Position numbers and translations under genes: made by a program. From Streptomyces vietnamensis (lineage in GTDB: Bacteria > Actinomycetota > Actinomycetes > Streptomycetales > Streptomycetaceae): a stretch of DNA of 64,000 bases. Every line of letters starts with the position of its first letter. Position 1 is the stretch's first letter. The stretch is from NCBI RefSeq assembly GCF_000830005.1, contig NZ_CP010407.1, forward strand, positions 4,197,001-4,261,000, written 5' to 3'. Below, piece after piece: positions 54,860 through 64,000 of this stretch. The notes under the pieces were generated by a model that had not been told where the DNA came from, ran no database searches, and saw only the letters and a program-made list of their open reading frames with translations.

Positions 54860-55450
54860 AGTGCGACGGAGCTCCGGCGCCGAGTTGTGCACAGGTCCCA
54901 CTTCGAAGCGAATTCCGGGCTAACTCTATGTGGGAGTAGTAGTAGGGCCTGTGGAAACCGTGGATAACGTCGTTTGCGCAGGTCAGATCCGGTTTTTTGT
55001 CCACCGCGCCTGTGGGTGGAACCCGTGGACAACCGGGGGTATCTGTGGACACCCGAAAGTTCTGCACAGCCGGTACACAGGCCATGGGGAGTTCTCCCCA
55101 GCGCTGTCCCCAGCTTTCCCCAGGTTCCCCACAGCCCAAACGTCTCCCTTGGTGTGACCGCTTTCACTCGTCCCAGTGAGCAGACGTGTTTCGTTGCCGA
55201 ACAGTGGACAGCCGTGTGGAGAAGCTGTGGGCAACCGACTCCTCCCTGTGGGCAGCCGGTGGACAACCTTCGGGACACCCTGTGGACGAAAGATTCATCC
55301 ACAGCCTGTGGAAATCGTTTGCCAACAATTCCACAAGGGTCTGACCTGGGGTGATGAACTGTCACCAGGCAGCCCTGTGGACACAATCCGGATAACTTGG
55401 CAGTCCCCACCCTGTGGACGGGAGATCATCCCGCAATCTGTGGAGAACCT
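54860..55450. other. oriC: Chromosomal replication origin oriC
   Basis: The 871-bp dnaN-dnaA gap is dense in DnaA-box-like 9-mers on both strands: ttgtgcaca (54885), cgtggataa (54959), ttgtccacc (54997), cgtggacaa (55024), and many tgtggac(a/g) and tccacag repeats up to about 55450. Streptomyces origins have around twenty such boxes spread over several hundred base pairs and lack an obvious AT-rich 13-mer array. Limits given here are those of the box-rich part. ORFs called across it are not genes. The stretch 55480-55600 holds only ggtcggccgggg repeats. Confidence 0.95.
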
Positions 55451-55629
55451 GCCACCGGAACGGGGGAATCGAACAGCCCGGGGTCACAGGCAGGAGTCGG
55501 CCGGGGTCGGCCGGGGTCGGTTGGGGGCCGGCCAGGGCCGGTTGGGGCCTCCGGGAACGCCGAAGGGCGCCCCGGGAGGTGTCCCTGAGCGCCCTTCGAG
55601 AGGCCCTGAAGCCGGCCTGGCGGCCCGCG

Positions 55630-57429
55630 TCAGCCGTTCTTGATGCGGTTGGTGAGTTCGGTGACCTGGTTGTAGATGGAGCGCCGCTCCGCCATCAGGG
55701 CACGGATCTTCCGGTCCGCGTGCATCACCGTCGTGTGGTCGCGGCCGCCGAACTGCGCGCCGATCTTCGGCAGCGACAGGTCCGTGAGCTCGCGGCACAG
55801 GTACATGGCGATCTGTCGGGCCGTCACCAGGACGCGGCTGCGCGAGGATCCACAGAGGTCCTCCACCGTCAGACCGAAGTAGTCGGCAGTGGCCGCCATG
55901 ATGGCGGGAGCGGTGATCTCCGGCGAGCTGTCCTCGCCCCCGGGGATCAGGTCCTTGAGGACGATCTCGGTCAGCCCGAGGTCCACCGGCTGCCGGTTGA
56001 GGCTCGCGAAGGCCGTCACCCGGATCAGCGCGCCCTCCAGCTCGCGGATGTTCCGCGAGATCCGGGACGCGATGAACTCCAGTACCTCCGGCGGGGCGTT
56101 GAGCTGCTCCTGCACCGCCTTCTTGCGGAGGATCGCGATGCGCGTCTCCAGCTCGGGCGGCTGCACGTCGGTGGTGAGGCCCCACTCGAAGCGGTTGCGG
56201 AGCCGGTCCTCCAGGGTCACCAGCTGCTTGGGCGGCCGGTCCGAGGAGAGCACGATCTGCTTGTTCGCGTTGTGCAGGGTGTTGAAGGTGTGGAAGAACT
56301 CCTCCTGCGTCGACTCCTTGCTCGCCAGGAACTGGATGTCGTCGACGAGCAGGATGTCCACGTCGCGGTAGCGCTTGCGGAAGGCGTCGCCCTTGCCGTC
56401 GCGGATCGAGTTGATGAACTCGTTGGTGAACTCCTCGGAGCTCACGTACCGCACGCGCGTGCCCGGGTAGAGGCTCCGCGCGTAGTGTCCGATCGCGTGC
56501 AGCAGGTGGGTCTTGCCGAGGCCCGACTCGCCGTAGATGAAGAGCGGGTTGTACGCCTTCGCCGGCGCCTCGGCGACCGCGACGGCGGCCGCGTGCGCGA
56601 AGCGGTTCGAGGAACCGATGACGAAGGTGTCGAAGAGGTATTTGGGGTTCAGGCGCGCGTGCTGCTCGTTCGGGCCGCCGGCGCCCTGCCCGGAGGACGA
56701 GGAGCCGTGACCGCCGCCCGGCACGCCGCCGGGCCCGGGGACCGGACCGCCGGGGCGGGGACCGGGACGGGGGACGTGGTTCTGCGGCTCGGGCAGCTCG
56801 GCGCGCTCGGGCCGCTGCTGCTCGTAGCCGCGGGCCGGCTCGTCGTAGCGGGTCGCCCGGGACTGCTCGGGTCCCGTCGGGCTGCTGGGGCCGGTGTAGG
56901 GGGCGCGCTCCTGGTAGCCGCCGAGCCGCTGCTGCTGCCAGGAGAGGTCCTCCTGGGTGCGCGGCCAGGAGCCGGGGTCGGGCCGCTGCGGCTGCTGGTA
57001 GTCCGGGTAGGCCGGTCGGGCGGTGGGCAGGCCGTCGTCGGGCATCGGCCGGTGGCCGTAGCCCTCGTACTTCTCGTACGGCTCGGGCTGCGGGCGCTCG
57101 TCGTAGCGCGGCTGCTGCGGCTGCTGCACCGGGGGCGCCGGGGGCGTCGGCTCTCCGACGGAGTCGTCGACGGTGATCGCGATCCGGATCGGCCGGCCGC
57201 ACTCACGGCTGAGGGTCTCGCTGATCAACGGGGCGAGCCGGCCCTCCAGGACCCGCTTGCCCCATTCGTTGGGCACGGCGAGCAGCGCCGTGTCCGCGAC
57301 CAGGGCGAGCGGCTGGCAGCGCTCGATCCACTGTTTGTCCTTGGGTTCGATCCCCTGCTGGCCCTCGGCGAGCAGTTGCTCGAGGACACGCGGCCACACT
57401 GCGGCAAGATCAGCAGGTACGTCAGCCAC
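55630..57429 (-). CDS. dnaA: Chromosomal replication initiator DnaA
   Basis: 599 residues from a GTG at 57429 ([25 protein letters not shown]). Domain I to about residue 90; domain II a very long Pro/Gln/Tyr/Gly-rich linker (about 95-265) typical of Streptomyces; domain III AAA+ with Walker [12 protein letters not shown] and Walker [11 protein letters not shown]; domain IV HTH with [15 protein letters not shown], which binds DnaA boxes. Two facing DnaA boxes upstream indicate autoregulation. Confidence 0.98.
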   Translation of the reverse strand: MADVPADLAAVWPRVLEQLLAEGQQGIEPKDKQWIERCQPLALVADTALLAVPNEWGKRVLEGRLAPLISETLSRECGRPIRIAITVDDSVGEPTPPAPPVQQPQQPRYDERPQPEPYEKYEGYGHRPMPDDGLPTARPAYPDYQQPQRPDPGSWPRTQEDLSWQQQRLGGYQERAPYTGPSSPTGPEQSRATRYDEPARGYEQQRPERAELPEPQNHVPRPGPRPGGPVPGPGGVPGGGHGSSSSGQGAGGPNEQHARLNPKYLFDTFVIGSSNRFAHAAAVAVAEAPAKAYNPLFIYGESGLGKTHLLHAIGHYARSLYPGTRVRYVSSEEFTNEFINSIRDGKGDAFRKRYRDVDILLVDDIQFLASKESTQEEFFHTFNTLHNANKQIVLSSDRPPKQLVTLEDRLRNRFEWGLTTDVQPPELETRIAILRKKAVQEQLNAPPEVLEFIASRISRNIRELEGALIRVTAFASLNRQPVDLGLTEIVLKDLIPGGEDSSPEITAPAIMAATADYFGLTVEDLCGSSRSRVLVTARQIAMYLCRELTDLSLPKIGAQFGGRDHTTVMHADRKIRALMAERRSIYNQVTELTNRIKNG

Positions 57430-57587
57430 AGGGCACGCTTTCTCGCAGGTCCCACGATGGTGTGGTTCTCGGGGACAGTGGGTCGAAGTCCGTGAGGACG
57501 GGTCCGCCCGGGACAGGTGAGGACAGAACGGAAAAAGATTACGGAGACCGTCCACGGTAGTCGGGCCGGATGACGTGGTTCAAGTTG

Positions 57588-57608
57588 TTGTCCACAGCCT
57601 GTGCACAA
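57588..57608 (-). promoter_or_regulatory. Pair of DnaA boxes upstream of dnaA
   Basis: ttgtccaca (57588-57596) and the inverted tgtgcacaa (57600-57608) stand 3 bp apart in the 397-bp divergent gap between dnaA and rpmH. The pair lies about 160 bp upstream of the dnaA start and is suited to repress its own promoter. The rpmH promoter should lie further right (around ggtcagtgatcgtgtag, 57718-57734). Confidence 0.82.
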
Positions 57609-57826
57609 TGGGGGGTGGCGACAGGTCGGTTTGACCGGATGGCGTAGCCGCGCGTACCGTAACCAGGTCGAGTTGTCGATGGCTGCTGCCGCCTGCCTCC
57701 GATGGGCAAAGATCACGGTCAGTGATCGTGTAGCGGTGCACTCGGGCGTATTGCGAGCTACTCGTGGGCGCACGGTGACAGCCAGGCGATGTCCCGCCAT
57801 CTACGAATCATTTCTGGAGCCCCCGA

Positions 57827-57964
57827 GTGAGCAAGCGCACCTTCCAGCCGAACAACCGTCGTCGCGCGAAGACCCACGGCTTCCGCCTGCGCATGCGCAC
57901 CCGTGCCGGCCGCGCCATCCTGGCGAACCGCCGTGCCAAGGGTCGCGCGAGCCTGTCCGCCTGA
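57827..57964 (+). CDS. rpmH: 50S ribosomal protein L34
   Basis: 45 residues from a [23 protein letters not shown], then [19 protein letters not shown] and the end SLSA. Very basic; the whole sequence is the L34 signature. It diverges from dnaA and starts the conserved rpmH-rnpA-yidD-yidC-jag-rsmG run. Ribosome-binding site TCTGGAG upstream. Confidence 0.98.
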   Translation: MSKRTFQPNNRRRAKTHGFRLRMRTRAGRAILANRRAKGRASLSA

Positions 57965-57985
57965 TCCACTTAAACAGGTCATGAC

Positions 57986-58357
57986 GTGCTGCCTACCGAG
58001 AATCGGCTGAGGCGGCGCGAGGACTTCGCAACCGCGGTACGCCGAGGTCGCCGGGCCGGTCGCCCGCTCCTCGTCGTCCACCTACGCAGCGGTGCAACGG
58101 ACCCGCACGCGCCTGGGGAGAGCGCTCCCCCGACGCGTGCGGGTTTCGTCGTGAGCAAGGCCGTGGGCGGTGCGGTCGTACGCAACCAGGTGAAGCGACG
58201 CCTGCGCCATCTCGTCCGCGACCGCATCGACGAGCTGCCCCCCGGTAGCCTGGTGGTCGTACGGGCGTTGCCCGGAGCCGGTGACGCCGACCACGCACAG
58301 CTGGCCCGAGACCTGGACGCCGCTCTCCAGCGGCTGCTGGGAGGGGGCACGCGATGA
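57986..58357 (+). CDS. rnpA: Ribonuclease P protein component
   Basis: 123 residues from a GTG. N-terminal [22 protein letters not shown], then the RNR-type motif [16 protein letters not shown] that binds the RNase P RNA. It matures tRNA 5' ends. Starts 21 bp after rpmH and overlaps yidD by 4 bp. Confidence 0.97.
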   Translation: MLPTENRLRRREDFATAVRRGRRAGRPLLVVHLRSGATDPHAPGESAPPTRAGFVVSKAVGGAVVRNQVKRRLRHLVRDRIDELPPGSLVVVRALPGAGDADHAQLARDLDAALQRLLGGGTR

Positions 58358-58680
58358 AGTACCCGCTGCTGGCTCTCATCAAGCTGTACCAGTGGACGAT
58401 CAGCCCTCTCCTGGGCCCCGTCTGCCGGTACTACCCGTCGTGTTCCCACTACGGATTCACGGCCATCGACCGGCATGGCGCGATCAAGGGCACGGCCCTG
58501 ACCGCCTGGCGCATCCTGCGGTGCAACCCGTGGTCGCCCGGCGGCGTGGATCACGTCCCCCCGCGCAAGCGCCCCCGCTGGCACGAGATGCTGCGGAACG
58601 CGCTGCGCGGCGACAAGGGCGGATCCCCCACCGAGACGAGCCCGGCCGCCGAGACCTCGCCCAATGCTCAAGGAGCCTGA
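58354..58680 (+). CDS. yidD: Membrane protein insertion efficiency factor YidD
   Basis: 108 residues: [37 protein letters not shown], with the conserved Cys residues, and [16 protein letters not shown] small amphipathic protein assisting YidC-mediated insertion. ATG overlaps the rnpA stop; the yidC GTG follows the stop by three bases. Confidence 0.97.
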   Translation: MKYPLLALIKLYQWTISPLLGPVCRYYPSCSHYGFTAIDRHGAIKGTALTAWRILRCNPWSPGGVDHVPPRKRPRWHEMLRNALRGDKGGSPTETSPAAETSPNAQGA

Positions 58681-58683
58681 TTA

Positions 58684-59979
58684 GTGGACACGATTGCCAG
58701 TCTGTTCAGCTTCATCACCTGGCCCGTTTCCTGGGTCATCGTCCAGTTCCACAAGATGTACGGGGCGATCTTCGGCCCTGACACGGGCTGGGCCTGGGGT
58801 CTGTCCATCGTGTCCCTGGTGGTGCTGATCCGCATCTGCCTGATCCCGCTCTTCGTGAAGCAGATCAAGTCGACGCGGAACATGCAGGCGCTCCAGCCGA
58901 AGATGAAGGCGATCCAGGAGCGCTACAAGAGCGACAAGCAGCGTCAGTCCGAAGAGATGATGAAGCTGTACAAGGAGACGGGCACCAACCCGCTCTCCTC
59001 GTGCCTTCCCATCCTGGCGCAGTCGCCGTTCTTCTTCGCGCTGTACCACGTGCTGTCGGCCATCGCCAACGGCCAGACCATCGGCGTCATCAACCAGTCG
59101 CTGCTCGAGAGCGCCCGCCAGGCCCACATCTTCGGTGCCCCGCTGGCCGCCAAGTTCACGAACAGCGCCGCCGAGGTCCAGGCCCTCGGTGCCTCGATCA
59201 CCGACGTGCGCATCGTCACCGCGGTCATGATCATCATGATGTCGGCCTCGCAGTTCTTCACCCAGCGCCAGCTGATGATGAAGAACGTCGACCTCTCGGT
59301 GAAGACCCCGTACATGCAGCAGCAGAAGATGCTCATGTACATCTTCCCGCTGATCTTCGCCGGCATGGGCATCAACTTCCCCGTCGGTGTCCTCGTCTAC
59401 TGGCTGACCACCAACGTGTGGACCATGGGCCAGCAGATGTACGTGATCAACCAGAACCCGACGCCGGGCAGCAAGGCCCAGGACGCCTACCTCCAGCGCC
59501 TGCTGAAGAGCGTCACGCACAGCGGTGAGGTCAAGGGCCGCCGCCGGAAGAACATCGTCAAGGTCATCGTCGCCAAGGGCAGTGACCGCAACGAGAACGA
59601 GCGCCGCTTCTTCGCGGGCCTCTCCAAGGCCGGCTTCGCCGCCCAGGCGGACGGCACCGTGATCAAGAGCGACACGATCGTGGCCGAGGCCGAGGGCGGT
59701 GCCGCCGCCAAGCGCCAGCAGCCCAAGCGCCAGACCAAGGCCCAGCGCCAGGCCGGCACGGCCCAGCAGGCGAAGGACACCGAGGCCGAGGAGTCGGCGG
59801 AGACCACCGAGAAGAGCGCCTCGGACACCGAGTCGAAGACCTCGCTGGAGAAGAAGCCGGAGACCCCCGCCAAGGGCGGCACGCAGGGTCAGTCCTCCGG
59901 CCGCAGCCGCGCCAGCTCGGGCGGCAACCGCCAGCGCAAGGGCCAGCAGCGGCCCAAGCACCCGTCCTCCAAGAAGTAA
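58684..59979 (+). CDS. yidC: Membrane protein insertase YidC
   Basis: 431 residues from a GTG. The 60K-IMP domain has five membrane segments with the hydrophilic groove Arg in [51 protein letters not shown] and [22 protein letters not shown]-terminal tail of about 150 residues rich in Lys/Glu/Gln ([14 protein letters not shown]) probably binds ribosomes. It inserts proteins alone or with SecYEG. Confidence 0.97.
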   Translation: MDTIASLFSFITWPVSWVIVQFHKMYGAIFGPDTGWAWGLSIVSLVVLIRICLIPLFVKQIKSTRNMQALQPKMKAIQERYKSDKQRQSEEMMKLYKETGTNPLSSCLPILAQSPFFFALYHVLSAIANGQTIGVINQSLLESARQAHIFGAPLAAKFTNSAAEVQALGASITDVRIVTAVMIIMMSASQFFTQRQLMMKNVDLSVKTPYMQQQKMLMYIFPLIFAGMGINFPVGVLVYWLTTNVWTMGQQMYVINQNPTPGSKAQDAYLQRLLKSVTHSGEVKGRRRKNIVKVIVAKGSDRNENERRFFAGLSKAGFAAQADGTVIKSDTIVAEAEGGAAAKRQQPKRQTKAQRQAGTAQQAKDTEAEESAETTEKSASDTESKTSLEKKPETPAKGGTQGQSSGRSRASSGGNRQRKGQQRPKHPSSKK

Positions 59980-60009
59980 GCCCTCCCAGAAGCAAGAAGG
60001 AGTCCATCC

Positions 60010-60522
60010 GTGACGGAAGGCACCACCTCCGCCGCCGCCGAGGGTGGCGACACCCTGACCCGCCTGGAGCAGGAGGGTGAGATCGCGGCCGACTACCTCG
60101 AGGGCCTGCTCGACATCGCCGACCTCGACGGCGACATCGACATGGACGTCGAGGCGGACCGGGCCGCGGTCTCGATCATCAGCGACTCCAGCAGCCGCGA
60201 CCTGCAGAAGCTCGTGGGCCGCGACGGTGAGGTCCTGGAGGCGCTCCAGGAGCTGACGCGCCTTGCCGTGCACCGGGAGACCGGTGACCGCAGCCGTCTG
60301 ATGCTCGACATCGCCGGCTTCCGGGCCAAGAAGCGCGCCGAGCTCGCCGAGCTGGGCGCCAAGGCCGCGGCCGAGGTGAAGTCCACCGGCCAGCCGGTCA
60401 AGCTGGACCCGATGACGCCGTTCGAGCGCAAGGTCGTGCACGACGCGATCGCCGCCGCCGGTCTGCGCAGCGAGTCCGAGGGCGAGGAGCCGCAGCGCTT
60501 CGTCGTCGTGCTCCCGGCCTGA
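60010..60522 (+). CDS. jag: Jag/KhpB single-stranded nucleic-acid-binding protein
   Basis: 170 residues, GTG start with AGAAGGAG upstream. An acidic N-terminus is followed by a KH domain (DSSSRDLQKLVGRDGEVLEALQELTRLAV) and an R3H domain (MTPFERKVVHDAIAAAGLRSESEGEEPQRFVVVLPA). Lacks the N-terminal Jag domain of firmicute homologues, as usual in actinobacteria. Probably an RNA chaperone. A hairpin terminator follows. Confidence 0.95.
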   Translation: MTEGTTSAAAEGGDTLTRLEQEGEIAADYLEGLLDIADLDGDIDMDVEADRAAVSIISDSSSRDLQKLVGRDGEVLEALQELTRLAVHRETGDRSRLMLDIAGFRAKKRAELAELGAKAAAEVKSTGQPVKLDPMTPFERKVVHDAIAAAGLRSESEGEEPQRFVVVLPA

Positions 60523-60536
60523 ACCCTCACGTAGTG

Positions 60537-60566
60537 TCGGCCCCGTCTGTTCGCAGGCGGGGCCGA
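60537..60566 (+). terminator. Terminator after jag
   Basis: tcggccccg (60537-60545) and cggggccga (60558-60566) pair over 9 bp and are followed by tctttgt. It ends the rpmH-jag transcript and separates it from rsmG. Confidence 0.85.
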
Positions 60567-60640
60567 TCTTTGTCAGCCTTGATAGTCAGCCACCACAGTG
60601 CGCTCGCACGCGAGTCGTGCGGTACGGAAGGACGGTTCCC

Positions 60641-61357
60641 GTGACGGAGGCAGCGGAGCTCCCCGAGGCGCCGGAGCAGGCGCGGACAGTCTTCGGTGAG
60701 TACTTCCCGGAGGCCGTGCGGTACGCCGAGCTGCTCGCGGACGCGGGTGTGAAGCGCGGTCTGATCGGCCCGCGCGAGGTCCCGCGTCTCTGGGAGCGCC
60801 ACCTGCTGAACTGTGCCGTCCTCTCGGAGGTCGTCCCCGAGGGCGTCACCGTCTGCGACGTGGGCTCGGGCGCCGGTCTGCCCGGCATCCCGCTGGCTCT
60901 GGTCCGGCCCGATCTGAAGATCACGCTCCTGGAGCCGCTCCTGCGCCGGACGAACTTCCTCCAGGAGGTCGTCGAGCTCCTCGGCCTCGACCACGTGACG
61001 GTGGTCCGGGGGCGCGCGGAGGAGATGCTCGGCAAGATCACGCCCGTGCACGTGGTGACCGCCCGCGCGGTGGCCCCGCTCGACCGACTGGCCGGCTGGG
61101 GCGTCCCCCTGCTGCGTCCGTACGGAGAGATGCTGGCGCTCAAGGGCGACACCGCCGAGGAGGAGATCAACGGTGCTCGCGCCGCGCTCTCCCGGCTCGG
61201 TGTGGTGGAGGCCTCGGTGCTTCAGGTGGGCGAGGGGATCGTCGATCCGATGACCACGGTCGTCCGGGTGGAGGTCGGCGAGAGCCCCGGCGGCGTGCGG
61301 TTCGCGGCCAAGCGGGCCAAGGCCGCGCGTACGAGCAAGACCCGTCGACGCCGCTGA
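60641..61357 (+). CDS. rsmG: 16S rRNA (guanine527-N7)-methyltransferase RsmG
   Basis: 238 residues from a GTG at 60641 (TEAAELPEAPEQARTVFGEYF). SAM site CDVGSGAGLPGIPLALVRPDL; RRTNFLQEVVELLGL and VTARAVAPLDRL are family motifs; the basic tail KRAKAARTSKTRRRR is typical of Streptomyces. Loss of this enzyme gives low-level streptomycin resistance and can raise antibiotic output in Streptomyces. An upstream in-frame start at 60617 is less likely. Confidence 0.96.
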   Translation: MTEAAELPEAPEQARTVFGEYFPEAVRYAELLADAGVKRGLIGPREVPRLWERHLLNCAVLSEVVPEGVTVCDVGSGAGLPGIPLALVRPDLKITLLEPLLRRTNFLQEVVELLGLDHVTVVRGRAEEMLGKITPVHVVTARAVAPLDRLAGWGVPLLRPYGEMLALKGDTAEEEINGARAALSRLGVVEASVLQVGEGIVDPMTTVVRVEVGESPGGVRFAAKRAKAARTSKTRRRR

Positions 61358-61418
61358 GCGTCCCATACGTACCATTTCGGAGTGTCGAACGGTCCCGGCC
61401 GGGCGGCGGCGGCATGGT

Positions 61419-61432
61419 GTTTCACGTGAAAC
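61419..61432. other. parS site upstream of parA
   Basis: A perfect gtttcacgtgaaac lies 62 bp after the rsmG stop, in the parA leader. It is a ParB loading site and may contribute to parAB autoregulation. Confidence 0.93.
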
Positions 61433-61593
61433 GTCGCTCACTGCTGCAAGGGATCATCAGCCGCGGTCGCGCGGCTGCCACGCCCCGGGACCGTAGACCC
61501 CGCGTGAAGCCACTCGCGAGGGTTACGGAGTTGTCCACAGAGGTGGATTCACCCACAGAACCACCGACCTCGCTGGTTCACGACCCCGAAAGC

Positions 61594-62670
61594 ATGGCAG
61601 GCTCTCCTCATCGCGAGCCTGAAGCCGAGGAGAGTGAATCCTTGCGGTCCGACGCCAACATCGCGGGACCGATGACCGATCCGGTCCCCGGTCCCCGAAC
61701 CGAATCGGTGGGGGAGGATGTTTCACGTGAAACACCGCCCCCGATGGACGACACCCCCATCGGTCGTGCTGCCCAGCTGGCAGTAGAGGCGCTGGGTCGT
61801 GCCGGTGAGGGACTTCCCCGCCCGGCCCAGACACGCGTCATGGTGGTCGCCAATCAGAAGGGCGGCGTGGGCAAGACGACCACGACGGTCAACCTTGCCG
61901 CCTCCCTGGCACTGCACGGCGCCCGGGTCCTGGTCATCGACCTGGACCCGCAGGGCAACGCCTCGACGGCGCTCGGCATCGACCACCACGCCGAGGTCCC
62001 CTCGATCTACGACGTCCTGGTGGACAGCAAGCCGCTCTCCGATGTGGTGCAGCCGGTCATGGACGTCGAGGGCCTCTTCTGCGCCCCCGCGACCATCGAC
62101 CTGGCCGGCGCGGAGATCGAGCTGGTGTCGCTTGTGGCGCGCGAGAGCCGTCTGCAGCGGGCGATCCAGGCCTATGAGCAGCCGCTGGACTACATCCTCA
62201 TCGACTGCCCGCCCTCGCTCGGCCTCCTCACGGTCAACGCCATGGTGGCGGGCGCGGAGGTGCTGATCCCGATCCAGTGCGAGTACTACGCGCTGGAGGG
62301 GCTCGGACAGCTCCTGCGGAACGTCGACCTGGTGCGGGGGCACCTCAACCCGGCGCTCCACGTCTCGACGATCCTGCTCACCATGTACGACGGCAGGACG
62401 AGGCTCGCCTCCCAGGTCGCCGACGAGGTGCGCAGCCACTTCGCCGAGGAGGTGCTGCGGACCAGCATTCCGAGGTCCGTCCGCATCTCGGAGGCGCCGA
62501 GCTACGGGCAGACGGTCCTCACGTACGACCCGGGCTCCAGCGGCGCCCTGTCGTACCTCGAAGCGGCCCGTGAGATCGCACTGCGGGGGGTCGCCGTGCA
62601 CTACGACCCGCAGCACGCCCATGTAGGGCACCAGAACAACCAGCGCAGCATGTCGGAGGGGATCCAGTGA
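61594..62670 (+). CDS. parA: Chromosome-partitioning ATPase ParA
   Basis: 358 residues from the ATG at 61594 (MAGSPHREPEAEESESLRSD); the frame is open to an ATG at 61414, which would add 60 less conserved residues and place a parS inside the gene start, so the start is not certain. Deviant Walker A NQKGGVGKTTTTVNLAASL, then DLDPQGNASTALG and IDCPPSLGLLTVNA. Binds DNA non-specifically as an ATP dimer and segregates origins with ParB, mainly at sporulation. Stop overlaps parB by 4 bp. Confidence 0.96.
   Translation: MAGSPHREPEAEESESLRSDANIAGPMTDPVPGPRTESVGEDVSRETPPPMDDTPIGRAAQLAVEALGRAGEGLPRPAQTRVMVVANQKGGVGKTTTTVNLAASLALHGARVLVIDLDPQGNASTALGIDHHAEVPSIYDVLVDSKPLSDVVQPVMDVEGLFCAPATIDLAGAEIELVSLVARESRLQRAIQAYEQPLDYILIDCPPSLGLLTVNAMVAGAEVLIPIQCEYYALEGLGQLLRNVDLVRGHLNPALHVSTILLTMYDGRTRLASQVADEVRSHFAEEVLRTSIPRSVRISEAPSYGQTVLTYDPGSSGALSYLEAAREIALRGVAVHYDPQHAHVGHQNNQRSMSEGIQ
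61720..61733. other. parS site within parA coding sequence
   Basis: A perfect gtttcacgtgaaac inside parA, coding for VSRET in EDVSRETPPP. Sequence and protein constraint coincide; I recall the same motif in S. coelicolor ParA. Confidence 0.93.
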
Positions 62671-63698
62671 GCGAGCGACGTAGGGGATTGGGGCGTGGGC
62701 TCGGTGCCCTGATTCCTGCTGCTCCCCAGGAACGGCAGGTGGAGCGAGGGGTGGCCGCCGCGAAGCTGGCGACGCTGCCGCAGAGCCCGCAGGCCCCGGA
62801 GTCGTCGCCGACGTGGAACGAGCCCGAGCCGGTGGCCCTGCCGGAGCCTCCGGCCGGTGCCTACTTCACCGAGCTTCCGATCGATGCCATCGTTCCCAAC
62901 CGGCATCAGCCCCGTGAGGTCTTCGACGAGGACGCGCTGGCGGAGCTCGTCACCTCCATCAAGGAGGTCGGCCTGCTCCAGCCCGTGGTCGTGCGCAAGA
63001 TCGAGGCCGACCGCTACGAGCTCGTCATGGGTGAGCGTCGTCTGCGGGCCTCGACGACGGCGGGCCTTGAGCGGATCCCGGCGATCGTCCGGGACACCGA
63101 CGACGAGAAGATGCTCCTGGACGCCCTCTTGGAGAACCTTCACCGGGCCCAGCTGAACGCGATCGAAGAGGCCCACGCCTACGAGCAGCTGCTCAAGGAC
63201 TTCGGCTGCACCCATGACCAGCTCGCGGAGCGGATCGGGCGCTCCCGCCCGCAGATCTCCAACACGCTGCGTCTGCTGCGCCTCTCGCTGCCGGTGCAGC
63301 GCCGGGTCGCCGCCGGAGTGCTCTCCGCCGGCCATGCGCGGGCCCTGCTCGGCGTGGAGGACCCGGACGCCCAGGACAAGCTGGCGTACCGGATCGTCTC
63401 CGAAGGCCTCTCGGTGCGCAGCGTCGAGGAGATCGTCAGTCTCATGGGCTCCGAGGAGCCCGCGTCGGCGGTCAAGCCGAAGGGCCCGCGTGCCGGCGGC
63501 CGTGTCTCGCCCGCGCTGACGGATCTCGCCACCCGGCTCTCGGACCGCTTCGAGACCCGGGTGAAGGTCGACCTGGGACAGAAGAAGGGCAAGATCGTCG
63601 TCGAGTTCGCCTCGATGGACGATCTGGACCGGATCCTCTCGACCCTGGCTCCCGGCGAGGGACGGGTCATGGACCACAAGAACGCCGAGCAGAGCTGA
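62667..63698 (+). CDS. parB: Chromosome-partitioning protein ParB
   Basis: 343 residues from a GTG. N-terminal ParA-activating RRGLGRGLGALIP, CTPase motifs VPNRHQPREVF and GERRLRAS with ENLHRAQLNAIEEA, the central HTH (TQEQLA-like HDQLAERIGRSRPQISNTLRLLRL) that reads parS, and a C-terminal dimerisation domain (GKIVVEFASMDDLDRILSTL). It spreads from parS sites to condense and segregate the origin. Sites are at parA and within the polyketide cluster. Confidence 0.97.
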   Translation: MSERRRGLGRGLGALIPAAPQERQVERGVAAAKLATLPQSPQAPESSPTWNEPEPVALPEPPAGAYFTELPIDAIVPNRHQPREVFDEDALAELVTSIKEVGLLQPVVVRKIEADRYELVMGERRLRASTTAGLERIPAIVRDTDDEKMLLDALLENLHRAQLNAIEEAHAYEQLLKDFGCTHDQLAERIGRSRPQISNTLRLLRLSLPVQRRVAAGVLSAGHARALLGVEDPDAQDKLAYRIVSEGLSVRSVEEIVSLMGSEEPASAVKPKGPRAGGRVSPALTDLATRLSDRFETRVKVDLGQKKGKIVVEFASMDDLDRILSTLAPGEGRVMDHKNAEQS

Positions 63699-63723
63699 TC
63701 CCTCCCGCTCGCTGAGGCCGCCC

Positions 63724-63767
63724 AGGGCGGGCCGTGCTCCGGTCTTCACCGGAACGCGGCCCGCCCT
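63724..63767 (+). terminator. Terminator after parB
   Basis: agggcgggccg (63724-63734) and cggcccgccct (63757-63767) pair over 11 bp, with an inner tccggt/accgga stem, followed by ttg. Ends the parAB transcript. Confidence 0.82.
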
Positions 63768-63858
63768 TTGCCTATGAGCGGTATCGCCCCGATCGCCCGA
63801 TCGATACGATTCCGAGAAGCGTATGCGTGCTCGATGGCGAGGGAAACGAGGAGCAGCC

Positions 63859-64000
63859 GTGGGGCGTCGGCTCGTACCGCTCACGCTGGACAACCTTCCG
63901 GATCTCCCCAAGCGGTGTCGCTCCTGTGTCTTCTGGGAGCTCGACCCGGTCAGCGGTGAGGCGGCGGTGAAGGCGGGGCGCCCGGAGCTGGAGAAGGAGG
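63859..64000 (+). CDS. N-terminus of a GNAT-like acetyltransferase, cut by window edge
   Basis: 47 codons visible from a GTG at 63859 preceded by ACGAGGAG. The sequence GRRLVPLTLDNLPDLPKRCRSCVFWELDPVSG, with a Cys-x-x-Cys pair, resembles the start of the GNAT-type acetyltransferase that follows parB in Streptomyces (recalled). The acetyl-CoA site lies beyond the window, so the assignment rests on position and these residues. Confidence 0.6.
   Translation, partial: MGRRLVPLTLDNLPDLPKRCRSCVFWELDPVSGEAAVKAGRPELEKE

Noticed and set aside
54930..55643. Open frames across oriC on both strands
   Set aside because: They consist of DnaA-box repeats, have no ribosome-binding sites and match no family; the region is the replication origin.
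58681..60441. 586-codon frame antisense to yidC and jag
   Set aside because: Shadow of two strongly conserved genes, without recognisable protein features.
61414..61593. Longer parA reading frame from 61414
   Set aside because: The added 60 residues are Arg/Pro-rich and unlike the conserved ParA start, and would place the leader parS in the coding region; kept only as an alternative.

Overview
The window is high-GC actinobacterial DNA from the core of a Streptomyces (or very close Streptomycetaceae) chromosome. The right half is the replication-origin neighbourhood in its usual streptomycete order: tRNA-Ile, DUF3566, gyrA, gyrB, DUF721, recF, gnd, dnaN, oriC, dnaA, rpmH, rnpA, yidD, yidC, jag, rsmG, parA, parB. 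The left end carries class E sortases, a PabA/TrpG amidotransferase, a DUF881 protein, the Streptomyces cell-division protein CrgA, a rhomboid protease and a cyclophilin. All species-level inference comes from gene content and order alone.

Layout: (1) 1-7.9 kb, conserved chromosomal genes, mostly minus strand. (2) 8.2-40.6 kb, a biosynthetic gene cluster set between the conserved left block and tRNA-Ala. (3) 40.8-45.7 kb, two tRNA genes, an HTH protein/Ser-Thr kinase pair and cell-envelope proteins. (4) 45.7-63.9 kb, topoisomerase, replication, oriC and segregation genes, plus the start of an acetyltransferase-like gene at the right edge.

The cluster looks like an actinorhodin/granaticin-type (benzoisochromanequinone, BIQ) type II polyketide pathway with a deoxysugar. 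The minimal PKS (KS-alpha, chain-length factor, ACP) has the Phe/Thr/Phe gatekeeper pattern of octaketide CLFs. An ActIII-like C9 ketoreductase, a didomain aromatase/cyclase and an ActIV-like metallo-beta-lactamase cyclase shape the chain. An ActVA-ORF5-like flavin monooxygenase and an ActVB-like flavin reductase would hydroxylate and oxidise the rings. RmlA, RmlB, a 2,3-dehydratase, a 3-ketoreductase, an E1-like 3-dehydratase (His in place of the PLP lysine), an epimerase and a 4-ketoreductase predict a 2,3,6-trideoxyhexose such as rhodinose or amicetose. Two unrelated glycosyltransferase-like proteins could attach it. A Sfp-type phosphopantetheinyl transferase, two DUF6081 paralogues, a SnoaL-like protein and a luciferase-like oxidoreductase complete the set.

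Control and self-protection are readable in the sequence. A sensor kinase, a response regulator and a SARP activator sit at the right end. TTA (bldA) codons lie in the kinase and in the flavin reductase. A frnE-soxR operon and an MFS exporter carry near-identical SoxR boxes, which suggests export and redox protection switched on by the redox-active quinone product. A small peptide gene followed by a fused TOMM cyclodehydratase (YcaO) gene forms a compact RiPP unit between the second glycosyltransferase and the regulators. Two perfect parS sites and one degenerate site sit inside the cluster, in addition to the two parS sites at parA.
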